Shown: in pieces, positions 54,201 to 60,770 of the stretch
How the letters are laid out: each line of letters starts with the position of its first letter
Numbering within the stretch: the first letter of the stretch is position 1
Source: JACPUX01 sp964517465
GTDB taxonomy: Bacteria; Pseudomonadota; Gammaproteobacteria; Burkholderiales; Casimicrobiaceae
Reading direction: 5' to 3'
Assembly (NCBI GenBank): GCA_964517465.1
Contig: CAZFEK010000025.1
Span: forward strand, 1-64,000
Length of the DNA: 64,000 nt
Translations under genes and position numbers: made by a program
The notes under the pieces: generated by a model
Database searches by the model: none
What the model was told of the DNA's origin: nothing
Seen by the model: the letters and a program-made list of their open reading frames with translations, nothing else

Positions 54201-55103
54201 GGGGGTAGCCACCATTAGGGTTTGCCACAGCGCCCGCAACGCCAAAGCCGTGAGGAAAGGGTCCCCGCTCCAACTACCGTCGGCGCCTTGGGTGCTAAGA
54301 AGCGCCGCGCGCAGGGGATCGATGATCTTCGGGTCGGTGGTCTGCGTCGCCAGAGCCGTAAGCGCCAGGGCATCGTCGAGCAGCTCGCCGTAGCGATCGT
54401 TGCTTCTTTGTGCGAGGAGCCACTCCTTGGCCGGCACGGTGATACCGCCGACTTGCAGCGTGTCTTTCCATTCCTGCGCCGCCAGGAGCACCAGCGAGGT
54501 CACATACACTTGGGATTGTCCCGGCAACCCCCAGGCCTCGCCCGGTCGTTGCTGGGCGGCAAGATAGGTCAATGCGCGGCTCGCGGCATCGCCCGGTGTA
54601 AGGAAAGCGCTCTGCGCCTTGAGCGCCAGCAAGGCCCAGGCGGTATCGAGCACCGAACTTGCCGCGCCGGTGTGACTGCCGAAGCCGCCGTCGGGGTTTT
54701 GTAGCGCTTTGAGGCGGGCGATGGAATCGGCGTCGCCCACCTTGGCGGCGCCCAGGGCTAGGGCTTTGCGGGCATCGAGTTCGGCGAAGGGGAACGCGCT
54801 CGGGGTGAGCGCATTGAGCAGCGCGGGCGGGGGGCTGGCCAGCCGCGCGAGCGTGCTCGCGACTTCGGCTCGGGTCTGCGCGACGATGGCCAGTGCGCCG
54901 GTTTCTCCGCGCACCGAGCCGTCGGCTTGGACTTGGCTGACCAGCCAATCCGTGCCCTTTTGAACTTCCGGGGGAAGCCCGGCGGAGATCGATGGGGAAA
55001 CGCAGCAGGTGGCCAGCAGTACCGGCAACAGCCACTTGCCCCACTGCTTACCTGCCCGCAAGATGGGCGCGCACTGCACCCCGTTCAGCGTTATGAACCG
55101 CAT
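45285..55103 (-). CDS. Giant exported toroid/beta-propeller/repeat protein
   Basis: A 3272-aa secreted or anchored protein. Order of parts: signal peptide (WLLPVLLATCCVSPSISA); residues ~42-310, alpha/alpha-toroid repeats like squalene-cyclase/prenyltransferase folds (NPDGGFGSHTGAASSVLDTA, TQGADGSWSGDPFLTAL); four carboxypeptidase-regulatory-like domains ~315-650 (GTVVADSSGAPIAGASVSVR); a CARDB-like segment; long NHL/SMP-30-type beta-propeller stretches ~830-1830 and ~1890-2100; more Ig/CARDB-like domains; four ~106-aa repeats; and a C-terminal hydrophobic helix plus RRRR (IPVLAGGWPLLLLGLALLL) resembling IPTL-CTERM sorting tags. No catalytic residues recognised. It leads into the rhs gene on the same strand, so a shared transcript and joint role at the cell surface are likely. 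Confidence 0.85.
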   Translation of the reverse strand: MRFITLNGVQCAPILRAGKQWGKWLLPVLLATCCVSPSISAGLPPEVQKGTDWLVSQVQADGSVRGETGALAIVAQTRAEVASTLARLASPPPALLNALTPSAFPFAELDARKALALGAAKVGDADSIARLKALQNPDGGFGSHTGAASSVLDTAWALLALKAQSAFLTPGDAASRALTYLAAQQRPGEAWGLPGQSQVYVTSLVLLAAQEWKDTLQVGGITVPAKEWLLAQRSNDRYGELLDDALALTALATQTTDPKIIDPLRAALLSTQGADGSWSGDPFLTALALRALWQTLMVATPVHGDIAGTVVADSSGAPIAGASVSVRGASAQSVSTRSDGSFRLAGMAPGTHTLLIQAAGFADATSAATVEAGQTTQLATIRLRAATLLAEVAGTVHDTAGGPLAGVLVSVGGAGVLSDAAGRYTLQVPAGSYRIQATLLNYQPAAVPELNLLPGQTYLFSPTLYPVWWGSAPPTKLAGKVVHAKSGVGIAGASVSTGAVSAQSGATGAFELGSLQPGGFELKLVASGFGDRLLNVLLAPGNNALGDIGLEPKLANYSLTGTVRDADGTAPVVGAAVSLGGKTASTDAAGRYRLEGLAPGIHQLSVTAAGYVPLLHNVQLSQPGEAVLDLRLQRVAASSIYVKSLKPGKARYLPSESLELEATIANTGTQAAAVVVDALVFDPQGQLIMQLAANAHGLGNNPPNLPVNISAGDQITLEMGELLLRLAGGSYAVGLRVFDPSGRALAEAATSFEIESTAVLSGGIEVDPPLTHAAANTPVNFRAQLSNLGNQAIAAGDLKLQIVLAHPEQSNAPPIEVSASAGPSLSGLPTLKGMSRDAQGNVYVISGQYNDGRILRVSPLGEITLVARVPEGAPNVPTFYAITVDGQGGFWVAGNGRQLWHGDAQGSLMRNTLTELDLVTGIYQDELGQLFLVGRLGTAHRLIKRGADGSESLLWESGLSQPTAMVKNAQGELLVTNNGDGSVVRITADGQIKPFVSGLNRPRGITLDAAGNLLVANAGDGSIRLFTPAGQMSTYATGLKGPTDLRFDRQGQLFVTCADDHTIRRVAPDGTVSLYAQGLANGPRSLAYDAVGKLYLANADGTLRLLDIDGSSRVVAQGLQNPQGMAIDASGAALVVEQSKGQVLRAAGGELTSFATGLTGPVGIASASVQHLVTEYSAHRLTRLDATGGTMERIPSLVEYPGMVAVDANDRILLANGSGLSLFEAGQGRVIRTGLAPRLMVPDPAGGAVFAVSGYEVHRVDYNGNAVKIKSLSFYAMGMALNGAGDIVLIDHASKLYRLDRLGNLSPPTALPVTVSRVAANAQGRAYVLDNANKLYVLGDDGSLTILSTFNVAPDYDVPSALGVAKDGRPLVASNRGRILAVDPVSGAQTVVKTGVYPSGMTLDGLGKLWLTLPSDHELAVYDAGGTEVQRFSGFLYPARVTWDGTQYWFFAVNGFFSLSAAPGSYPIKRSVAHFTDLAATATGTLLAAAGSAIYAWDGQAWNQRIQLDGLSSFGLIAAHPSGTVSIASASDSQVRVFDASWKQVAAYAGIIRPTGLAFDAADQLYVASAEANSIVRFPAGAAPLSSPTVFGRMNQPGWLYFDDAGQLWAGNSSQIVRFAANGAGTLVTASGAAYSLNGILIDAGNALVLSGSFHQLMRFANDRWAVLASGLNAPTGLRALADGGVFVANSGNGTVTEWRNGAMRTLAGGLPPVRALTVAPDGQRLWVSGDQGSLTAITRQGVVTSLGIPAAVDKANLHGIAMHDSGDKLTIGADLAATVPVPRLFEVRLIESTPPPPPGSVVLERRIAMPAMPAAEGVRALDLGSWIPPWGGDYRALVTREGVPGQPEGSLHVGPHATASLAPSKTRLAPRRQSLPVTLQVTGADFNSVARVEVALIKPTVSTPRAQGMVADRAGNLYVTDATHLNKIAPSGQSSQVGGSHIFGMGLAIDSAEQIYAPVRTSSTGPFQIVRFAPDGSATVVVGNLGDTPAGLAVNRNDEVLVALPHKLLKITPAGAVSTVTTSGLPSPVGISTDGRDNVYVLNNQHTVTRITPAGEVTTLHNGSDFTKEPIFEYEGMALTADCGENYYLTPTHWQPLDQDGEEHILAQVGGRSRIASAVLDGRKVHYDLTDMDYIIFDRFGSRLLMWTDYSGGRIWQMPVTCGSISVETHLLTRPGQTLKNANTPWIAAHPKADGRTEYIWNLREVPPQGLSVSFDTELTELALGESRPILSEGFMLFKNSFAPGELKVPLSIPEVEVDNLIDLGVSTDQAAYPAYATAEVTTLLTNPNPTVVAGDLEVSVFDAAGFPLTTLQRQAVVLPPSGVLDVNGQLPIGTILPGVYTVKAELSESGQPLARGSATFRVTEDRAIGAVTGELALDRAEYEGNDRVNIYSRVLNQSANMSFDHLSLVLTTRNVAGEVVFKKTLPIAQLTAGAELRRANVHSFQRAPAGPYTVVQQVLDAAGLVLDEKTAPYRVLPGNQSTSGLYGEIKAERTLVQYGQPVGLTFKVANRGNADYAALPLKVRVLEAATGVVRREFQATTPLATLAEFQQRHSWETGDAPLPASAASKLFVAALFADVAGREVALAQDAFQVTTLLPFAFTPKLGVPRLSVQTSNPVTLEGLAGSQPISVANGEYSLNGAAYTAAPGTVNNGDQISLRHTAAGAYSTKTAATVTVAGFKAPFEVTTEVRPCAAPAPFAFSDQTAETGKKVESNAIVLAGMGEGCSVQANITVGAYKVLRNGAVLTAGDLGYTQDPTLVQDGDEVRLRVTAPAAAGQMATVAFTAGTVSAPWRVTAQAAAPVCGNATLPALASKTAAPDTLVTSNTITLAGLNTGCSASASVSGGKLEAKRNGVSLTGGFVTGPVTVQDGDQLTLQTTTPAQGGTSKTVQLSVGSASTSWVVNAAAPVCGNATLPALASKTAAPDTLVTSNTITLAGLNTGCSASASVSGGKLEAKRNGVSLTGGFVTGPVTVQDGDQLTLQTTTPAQGGTSKTVQLSVGSASTSWVVNAEAPVCGTAVLPALASKTAAPDTLVSSNTITLAGLNTGCSASASVSGGKLEAKRNGVSLTGGFVTGPVTVQDGDQLTLQTTTPAQGGTSKTVQLSVGSASTSWVVNAEAPVCGTAVLPALASKTAAPDTLVTSSTIALAGLNPGCSASASVSGGKLEAKRSGASLTEGFVPGPISVQDGDQLTLQGRAPLQRGASQTVLLQVGSATAPWVISAADHHDAVPIPVLAGGWPLLLLGLALLLVYVLARRRRIERLHAANDDGA
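45420..46693 (-). repeat. Four 318-bp in-frame repeats
   Basis: Units at about 45420-45739 (divergent), 45740-46057, 46058-46375 and 46376-46693. The last three are nearly identical over 318 bases (106 codons; PALASKTAAPDTLV, LNTGCSASASVSGGKLEAKR, VQDGDQLTLQTTTPAQGG). The near-identity points to recent duplication or ongoing homogenisation. Confidence 0.93.
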
Positions 55104-55517
55104 GTTGTATCCCCTTGCACCCCGCCGCCACTGGCGACGCGGTGAGCTCCTCGCCGATTTTCGATGCTTGCGTCATGACGCCTGCATCCGGAGCGGGGTT
55201 CTCAATCCCTGAGTGGATTTCAACCCGCGCCGGGGCCGGCGACAAACTAGCTTCGACTTCCTGCCAAGGGGTCGTTACGGCTTACGGTAAACCGCCTCCC
55301 GCCTCGTATTGCGAGGCGCCTTTACGCTGGTCGATGCGCAAAACTCCCTTACCTACTGCTGCAGCTTGACGGCGATCAATTTCACAAGTGCGCTGATCGC
55401 CTGTATCGCGTGGAGCGGCATGCTAGTCGCGCTGCTGCACTTTGTCAAGCAACGGCAAACGCCTGCATCCCTTTTCCGACTTCTAGAATCCCGGCGTCAA
55501 ACCAAAGACGGCTTGGA
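55104..55517. other. Intergenic region upstream of the giant gene
   Basis: 414 bases between the NTF2-like gene and the giant minus-strand gene, presumably holding the promoter and a long leader of the toxin locus. It includes small hairpins (GCCTCG-TATT-GCGAGGC near 55301-55317; GGTTTACCGTAAGCC). I considered a riboswitch but could not match a known consensus. No gene seen. Confidence 0.4.
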
Positions 55518-55907
55518 TCAGCCTCGCGCCTGGAGCATCGCCGCCATTTGCTGGTGGATGAGTTGAATTGCCTTGAGCGGGCGCACCATCACTTTGAATT
55601 CGACGATTTGTCCCGCGTCGTTCCAGCGCAACATATCGACGCCGTTGACTTCGATGCCGTCGATTTCGACCAGAAACTCGAGCACCGCCTGCTGCGCTGC
55701 CGTGAGTTCGCGCACATAACGAAAGGAGTCGTTGCAGAACACTTGGAGTGCAGCGCCCAGGTAGGCAAGCGCCACCGCCTTGCCCTTTTGGGGCGTGTGC
55801 ACTACCGGCGAGTGGAAAACCACGTCTTCGGCCAGCAAGGCATCGAGGCCGGCGGCATGGCGCGTCTTTACGATTTGGTGCCATGTGGCAAGGGGAGACA
55901 GTGTCAT
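55518..55907 (-). CDS. NTF2-like/SnoaL-fold protein
   Basis: A 129-aa cone-shaped alpha+beta protein of the nuclear transport factor 2-like superfamily: LATWHQIVKTRHAAGLDALL, AEDVVFHSPVVHTPQKGK, and the typical end AGQIVEFKVMVRPLKAIQLI. Members act as isomerases, cyclases or ligand binders; no active-site assignment can be made. ATG overlaps the stop of the membrane protein gene upstream (ATGA), so the two are co-translated. Confidence 0.82.
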   Translation of the reverse strand: MTLSPLATWHQIVKTRHAAGLDALLAEDVVFHSPVVHTPQKGKAVALAYLGAALQVFCNDSFRYVRELTAAQQAVLEFLVEIDGIEVNGVDMLRWNDAGQIVEFKVMVRPLKAIQLIHQQMAAMLQARG

Positions 55908-56212
55908 TGCGTGATCGAGCCCTGTATTTCATTCCAAACGAAGACCGAGGTTCCCGCCAAGCATACGGCGAACAGGGCGAGCTCGGCGAGAAGTTGCCAG
56001 CGCTGACTCCCGGTGCGCGCCCGGAGCAAGGCCCAGCCCGAAAAGGCGGCGGCAAGCGCCAGGATGCCGCCATAAGCGATGGCCAAGACCAGCACCGCGG
56101 ATTGCAAATCGAACCATTTGACGAACGCCGTTACGCCCAGAAACGCGGCGCTCGCAACACCCAGCGCGGCGCCCAGGACGCGGGTTGCTTTCATCGGCTG
56201 GGGATGTGACAT
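55904..56212 (-). CDS. Small membrane protein of unknown function
   Basis: A 102-aa protein with three predicted membrane helices: VLGAALGVASAAFLGVTAFV, VLVLAIAYGGILALAAAFSG, and LLAELALFAVCLAGTSVFVW. ATG 56212 (MSHPQPMKATRV) is chosen; an upstream frame to 56296 adds a non-membrane leader. Translationally coupled to the NTF2-like gene. No family recognised. Confidence 0.65.
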   Translation of the reverse strand: MSHPQPMKATRVLGAALGVASAAFLGVTAFVKWFDLQSAVLVLAIAYGGILALAAAFSGWALLRARTGSQRWQLLAELALFAVCLAGTSVFVWNEIQGSITQ

Positions 56213-56384
56213 GTTCTTCACTACCCTAAGCCGGACTAGCCGGAACCAAAGAGGATCTTCCATTGGCAGCAAACGGCGAACGAACCCTTGTACCAACCGC
56301 CGCCTCCAAGCTCAGCGGCATTGCGCTTGCGCCTTCATCAGGAAATGGGGCGACACCATGCCGGCCCGGCGGATGGATTTGCAG

Positions 56385-56456
56385 GAGCGGGCTTGCCTGC
56401 GAAGATCGGCGCGGACAGCGATGCCTTGATCGCGGCCAAGGCCGCTCCCGCAATTG
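56385..56456. repeat. REPIN-like inverted repeats
   Basis: GCAGGAGCGGGCTTGCCTGCGA followed about 30 bases later by TCGCGGCCAAGGCCGCTCCCGC, the same family as at 14303-14466. It fills much of the 372-base gap between the membrane protein gene and the exonuclease gene; nothing else was seen there. Confidence 0.65.
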
Positions 56457-56584
56457 CCAGCATCGGCACATCGGGCGCGGATTCTGCCATCCCGGATACA
56501 CGGTTGCGGGGACGACCACGGTTCTTTATTGCCCAATCTTCGCCCTATTTGCGGGCCGCAAAGTAATTTCACCATCGCCTGCAT

Positions 56585-57349
56585 TTAGGCCAGCTCCACC
56601 GCCACCGGCGCATGGTCCGAGGGGCGTTCGCGCTTACGCGCCGTTTTGTCGATCTGGCAAGCGCGAGCGCGGGTCGCAAGTTCGGGGGAGAGCAAAATGT
56701 GATCGATGCGCAGGCCTTGATTCTTCTGGAAAGCGAGCTGGCGATAATCCCACCAGCTATAGAGCTTGGGGGCTTGTTCGAAGAGGCGGAAAGCGTCTTT
56801 GAGTCCGAGATCGAGGAGCTTCTGAAAGGCAGCGCGCTCGGCCTCGCTCACCAGCACCTGACCTGCCCAGGCTTGGGGATCGCACACGTCGCGGTCTTCG
56901 GGCGCGACGTTGAAGTCGCCCAGCAGGGCCAGTCTGGGATGGCGCTGGAGTTCGCCGCTCAGCCAGGCGGCGAGCGCTTGATACCAGTCGAGTTTGTAGC
57001 GGTATTTATCGGAATCGATCGCCTGCCCGTTGGGCGCGTAAATGCACACGATGCGCGTGTCGGCCAAGGTGCCGGCGAGCACGCGCTTTTGTTGGTCGGC
57101 AAAGCCGGGAATGCCGGCGGTGATGTCGCTGGCCGCTTGGCGCGCCAAGATGGCGACGCCGTTGTAGGTTTTCTGCCCGCTGAACACAGGCGCGTAACCG
57201 GCGGCCCGAATTTCGGTCTGCGGAAAACTCGCGTCTTCGGTTTTGGTTTCCTGCAGGCAGACGGCGTCAGGCTGATTCGCGGCGAGCCATTCGAGCAACT
57301 GGGGCAAGCGTATCTTCAGCGAGTTGACGTTCCAAGTGGCGAGCTTCAT
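56585..57349 (-). CDS. xthA: Exodeoxyribonuclease III
   Basis: A 254-aa AP endonuclease/3'-exonuclease for base-excision repair. Motifs in order: MKLATWNVNSLKIRL (Asn), VCLQETKTEDASFP (metal-binding Glu near 34), CIYAPNGQA (Tyr), LLGDFNVAPEDRDV (Asp/Asn near 150), WWDYRQLAFQKNQGLRIDHI, and SDHAPVAVEL (Asp-His pair near 246). Full length for the ExoIII family. It follows the glutaredoxin-like gene by about 30 bases on the same strand. Confidence 0.95.
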   Translation of the reverse strand: MKLATWNVNSLKIRLPQLLEWLAANQPDAVCLQETKTEDASFPQTEIRAAGYAPVFSGQKTYNGVAILARQAASDITAGIPGFADQQKRVLAGTLADTRIVCIYAPNGQAIDSDKYRYKLDWYQALAAWLSGELQRHPRLALLGDFNVAPEDRDVCDPQAWAGQVLVSEAERAAFQKLLDLGLKDAFRLFEQAPKLYSWWDYRQLAFQKNQGLRIDHILLSPELATRARACQIDKTARKRERPSDHAPVAVELA

Positions 57350-57380
57350 GTCCCTAGCCTGAACGTCGCCAGACCGATCC

Positions 57381-57995
57381 TCAGTAGGCCGCCGCCGGCA
57401 CCTTCTTGGGCTCCTCGGCGCCCGCCTTCATCTCTGCCGGGGGTGGCGCAGCCTTCTCCGGCGCTGCCGCAGGCGCCGCCGCGCCGCTGGCTTTGGCCGC
57501 CGCGGCGCTTTGGCGGCCCGAAACACTGGCGGGATAGCCGGCATTGTCGAGCGCAGTCTGCCAGCGCCCGGCTTCATAGCCGTTGACCACGGTGTCGCCC
57601 ACTTGCAGCACCGGGACATCCGTGCCGCCCGTCAGCGCTTTGAGCTTCTCGGCATTGGCGGCTTGGCGCGGGTCGACTTCGCTAAATGGCACGCCGCGGG
57701 TGCGCAGGAGGCCCTTGGCTTGCGTGCAGACATCGCCGCATTCGAAAGCGTAGAGGGTGACCGGATTGCGCCGCCGCGCCACTTGCGTGGCATAGGGCAC
57801 GGCATCGGTCTCGACTACGTTGGCGCCCAAGTTTTTGGTCTGCACGTTTTTGGCATCTTTGGGCGGCGGCTGGTCGGAGTAGTGCACGCGGCCGTCGGCA
57901 TCGGTCCAGCGGTACATCTGCTGCGCAAGCACGGGGACAGCGGCCAGCAGAAGGCCTAGCGCCAAGGTGGTCCGCATTGGGGGGCGAATACGCAT
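57381..57995 (-). CDS. DUF4124/glutaredoxin-like exported protein
   Basis: A 204-aa protein. A signal peptide (LALGLLLAAVPVLA) is followed by a DUF4124 segment, QMYRWTDADGRVHYSDQPPP, then a glutaredoxin-like domain TLYAFECGDVCTQAKGLLRT with Cys residues four apart (CGDVC) rather than the usual CxxC, and GGTDVPVLQVGDTVVNGYEA near the cis-Pro. The C-terminal ~50 residues are Ala/Pro/Lys-rich and low in complexity. Probably a periplasmic redox or stress protein. AGAGGAG supports the ATG at 57995. Confidence 0.83.
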   Translation of the reverse strand: MRIRPPMRTTLALGLLLAAVPVLAQQMYRWTDADGRVHYSDQPPPKDAKNVQTKNLGANVVETDAVPYATQVARRRNPVTLYAFECGDVCTQAKGLLRTRGVPFSEVDPRQAANAEKLKALTGGTDVPVLQVGDTVVNGYEAGRWQTALDNAGYPASVSGRQSAAAAKASGAAAPAAAPEKAAPPPAEMKAGAEEPKKVPAAAY

Positions 57996-58035
57996 GTCGT
58001 CTCCTCTGGGCTTTGTTGTGGTAGCCTCCCCGGCC

Positions 58036-60063
58036 TCATGCCGGGGTCATACCATTATGCCGCAACAAGGCGTCGATGCGGGGGGGGCGGCCGCGAAAAG
58101 CGACAAAAGACTCCAGTGCCGGCCGGCTGCCGCCCCGCGCCAATACCTCGGAGCGAAAGCGCCGACCGGCCTCGGGCGAAAGCACGCCCAGTTCTTCGAA
58201 CAGGCTGTAAGCGTCGGCCGAAAGCACTTCTGCCCATTTGTAGCTGTAATAGCCGGCGGCATAGCCGCTGGCGAAAATGTGGGTAAAGGCGTTGGGGAAA
58301 CGGTTGAATTCCGGCGGAAAGACGACCGCCACCTCGCGGCGCACACGATCGAGAACCTCGAGGGGCGTGGCGGCACCGGCGGGGTCGTAATCGCAATGCG
58401 CCAGAAAATCGAACAGGGAAAACTCGATCTGCCGCAGCGTTTGCAAGCCGCTTTGGAAGTTCTTGGCGGCGATCATCTTGTCGTAAAGCGCTCGCGGCAG
58501 CGCTTCGCCGGTATCGACATGGGCCGTCATGTGCTTCAACACCTCCCACTCCCAGCAGAAATTCTCCATGAATTGGCTGGGCAGTTCGACCGCATCCCAT
58601 TCCACGTTGGCGAGTCCGGAGGCGCCCAGGTGGTCGATTTCCGTCAAGAGCTGATGCAGGCCGTGGCCGAATTCGTGAAACAGCGTCAGCACTTCGTCAT
58701 GGGTGAAGAGGGCGGGCTTGCCGCCGACCGGGGCGGAGAAGTTGCACGTGAGGTAGGTCACCGGCCGCTGCGTGCCGCCGGCGACCGCGCGCCGATTGAT
58801 GGGATCGTCCATCCAGGCGCCGCCGCGCTTGTTGGGCCGGGCGTAGAGGTCGAAATAGAATTGCCCCACCGGGCGGCCTTGTTCGGTGATCTCGAAAAAG
58901 CGCACGGTTTCATGCCACACCGGCGCTTGCGCTTCGCGGATGTGGATGCCGTAGATGCTTTGGACCACTCGGAAAAGCCCTTCCAGCACTTGGTCTTCGG
59001 GAAAGTACTGCTTTACTTCCTGGTCGGAAAAATCATAGCGCGCCAAGCGCAATTTTTCGCTGAGGTAGGGCAGGTCCCAAGCTTGCGGATCGTCTAGCCC
59101 GAGTCCGCGGGCAAATTCTCGCACCTCGGCCAAGTCGCGCTCGGCGTAGGGACGCGCCTTGGCGGCAAGTTCCCGCAAAAAGGCGAGCACTTCCTCGGGC
59201 GCACCGGCCATCTTGGGCACCAGCGACACTTGGGCGTAATTGCGATAACCCAGAAGTTTGGCCTCTTCCTGACGCAGCGCCAAAATGCGCCCAATGGCCG
59301 CGGTATTGTCCAGTTCCGCCGGCCCAAACTCGGATGCGCGAGTGACATAAGCGCGATATAAGGTCGCGCGCAACTCTCGATCTTCGGCGTATTGCAGCAC
59401 CGGCAAATACGAAGGCGCGTGCAAGGTGAAGCGCCAGCCCTTGGTGCCCGCCCGGTTCGCCTCGCCCTCAGCGGCCAGGAGCTGATCTTCGGGCAGGCCC
59501 TTGAGGCGAGCCGGGTCTTCGATAACCAGGCCGTAGGTATCGGTGGCGTCAAGCACGTTCTGCTCAAACTTGGCCGAGAGGCTGGCGAGTTCTTCCTGCA
59601 CTTCCTTGAAGCGCGCTTTGGCCGCGGCGTCCAGTTCGGCGCCACCCAGTTTGAAATCGCGCAGCTCGTTGTCGATGATGCGCTGCTGCGCGCTATCGAG
59701 CCGGGCATATTCGGCCGATGCCGCCAATGCCTTGAAGCGCCGGAATAGCGCTTCGTTCTGCGCCACTTCGGTGTGGAACTCGGTGAGCTTGGGCAAGAGC
59801 GCGTTATAGACCTCGCGCAACTCGGGGGAATTTTTCACCGCGTTGAGGTGTGCGACTTGGCTCCAGGCGCGGGAGAGCTTTTCTCCAGCGTCTTCCAGAG
59901 GCTGCACGAAATTGACCCAGGTGGGCGGCGCCGCTTCGGCGGCAACCCGCGCGACGACGGCGCGATTTTCGGCAAGAAGCGCGTCGATGGCAGGAGTGAC
60001 CTGATCGACTGCGAAGGCGTCGAAACGCGGCAGGCCGCGAAAATCGAGCAAAGGGTTGTCCAT
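58036..60063 (-). CDS. prlC: M3-family oligopeptidase A
   Basis: A 675-aa cytoplasmic zinc metallopeptidase that degrades short peptides, including cleaved signal peptides. The zinc motif is HEFGHGLHQLL near residue 461 (HExxH with F-G), and the third ligand Glu lies in LPSQFMENFCWEWEVL near 488. FNRFPNAFTHIFASGYAAGY and YYSYKWAEVLSADA near the C-terminus match family signatures. Full length for PrlC/OpdA. It follows murU by 12 bases on the same strand. Confidence 0.94.
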   Translation of the reverse strand: MDNPLLDFRGLPRFDAFAVDQVTPAIDALLAENRAVVARVAAEAAPPTWVNFVQPLEDAGEKLSRAWSQVAHLNAVKNSPELREVYNALLPKLTEFHTEVAQNEALFRRFKALAASAEYARLDSAQQRIIDNELRDFKLGGAELDAAAKARFKEVQEELASLSAKFEQNVLDATDTYGLVIEDPARLKGLPEDQLLAAEGEANRAGTKGWRFTLHAPSYLPVLQYAEDRELRATLYRAYVTRASEFGPAELDNTAAIGRILALRQEEAKLLGYRNYAQVSLVPKMAGAPEEVLAFLRELAAKARPYAERDLAEVREFARGLGLDDPQAWDLPYLSEKLRLARYDFSDQEVKQYFPEDQVLEGLFRVVQSIYGIHIREAQAPVWHETVRFFEITEQGRPVGQFYFDLYARPNKRGGAWMDDPINRRAVAGGTQRPVTYLTCNFSAPVGGKPALFTHDEVLTLFHEFGHGLHQLLTEIDHLGASGLANVEWDAVELPSQFMENFCWEWEVLKHMTAHVDTGEALPRALYDKMIAAKNFQSGLQTLRQIEFSLFDFLAHCDYDPAGAATPLEVLDRVRREVAVVFPPEFNRFPNAFTHIFASGYAAGYYSYKWAEVLSADAYSLFEELGVLSPEAGRRFRSEVLARGGSRPALESFVAFRGRPPRIDALLRHNGMTPA

Positions 60064-60074
60064 GTCTTGGGCTT

Positions 60075-60770
60075 TCAGCTCTTTGGTGAAGAGAATTGGG
60101 CATTGAGGCGAGCCAGTTGTTCCGGCGTGCCCAGGTTGTGCCAGGCGCCATCAAAACGTTCGCCTGAGGCGAGCCCGCGCGCCACCCACTCGCGGTAGAA
60201 AGGCGTGAGCTTCATCTTGATGCCGCGCGGCAGGCGACGAAAAAGGGCAAGATCATACACGCCCAGGCTGGCGAAAGTGAGGCGTTCGCCCCGGGTCAGA
60301 CTCAGGCCGCCACGGTTCAGGAAAAAATCACCGCCGGCATGAAAATCTGGATTCTCCACCATCACCAAGTGCAGGCGCGGGCCGGCGGGCGCGGCGGCCA
60401 TGGCTCGGGCGCGGTCGAGCAGATGCCGATAATCGTAATCGGTGAAGATGTCCGTGCTGATGATGGGCACGCAGCCCTCGCCCAAAAGCGGCAAAGCGGT
60501 GGCGATGCCGCCCGCGGTTTCCAAAGCCGCCAATTCGCGCGAATAGCGCAGGCTGATGCCCCAGCGGCTGCCGTTGCCGCAATGGGCTTCGATGGCCTCA
60601 CCGCGGTGGGCGAGATTGATCACCACTTCGCTCACTCCGGCGGCAGCCAACTTCTCCAGATGCCAATCGAGCAGGGCCTTCCCGCCCACCGTAAGCAAGG
60701 GCTTGGGCGTCCGGTCGGTGAGCGGCCGCATGCGCTCGCCGCGCCCGGCCGCGAGCAGCATGGCTTTCAA
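60075..60770 (-). CDS. murU: N-acetylmuramate-1-phosphate uridylyltransferase
   Basis: A 231-aa nucleotidyltransferase. The N-terminal KAMLLAAGRGERMRPLTDRT with PKPLL is the nucleotide-binding signature. ISTDIFTDYDY and AWHNLGTPEQLARL complete the fold. With the AmgK kinase gene directly upstream, it probably converts MurNAc-1-phosphate to UDP-MurNAc in the peptidoglycan recycling route that bypasses MurA. The TTG start at 60770 overlaps the amgK stop (TTGA) and gives the usual KAM start; ATG 60761 is the alternative. A longer frame is antisense-like readthrough. Confidence 0.85.
   Translation of the reverse strand: MKAMLLAAGRGERMRPLTDRTPKPLLTVGGKALLDWHLEKLAAAGVSEVVINLAHRGEAIEAHCGNGSRWGISLRYSRELAALETAGGIATALPLLGEGCVPIISTDIFTDYDYRHLLDRARAMAAAPAGPRLHLVMVENPDFHAGGDFFLNRGGLSLTRGERLTFASLGVYDLALFRRLPRGIKMKLTPFYREWVARGLASGERFDGAWHNLGTPEQLARLNAQFSSPKS

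Noticed and set aside
37016..55103. Type VI secretion or CDI two-partner locus
   Set aside because: No PAAR, VgrG, Hcp, CdiB-type transporter or filamentous haemagglutinin repeats are seen; both giant proteins begin with Sec signal peptides.
55104..55517. Riboswitch (for example cyclic di-GMP type) in the leader of the giant gene
   Set aside because: Small hairpins are present but the conserved core of known riboswitches could not be found by eye.
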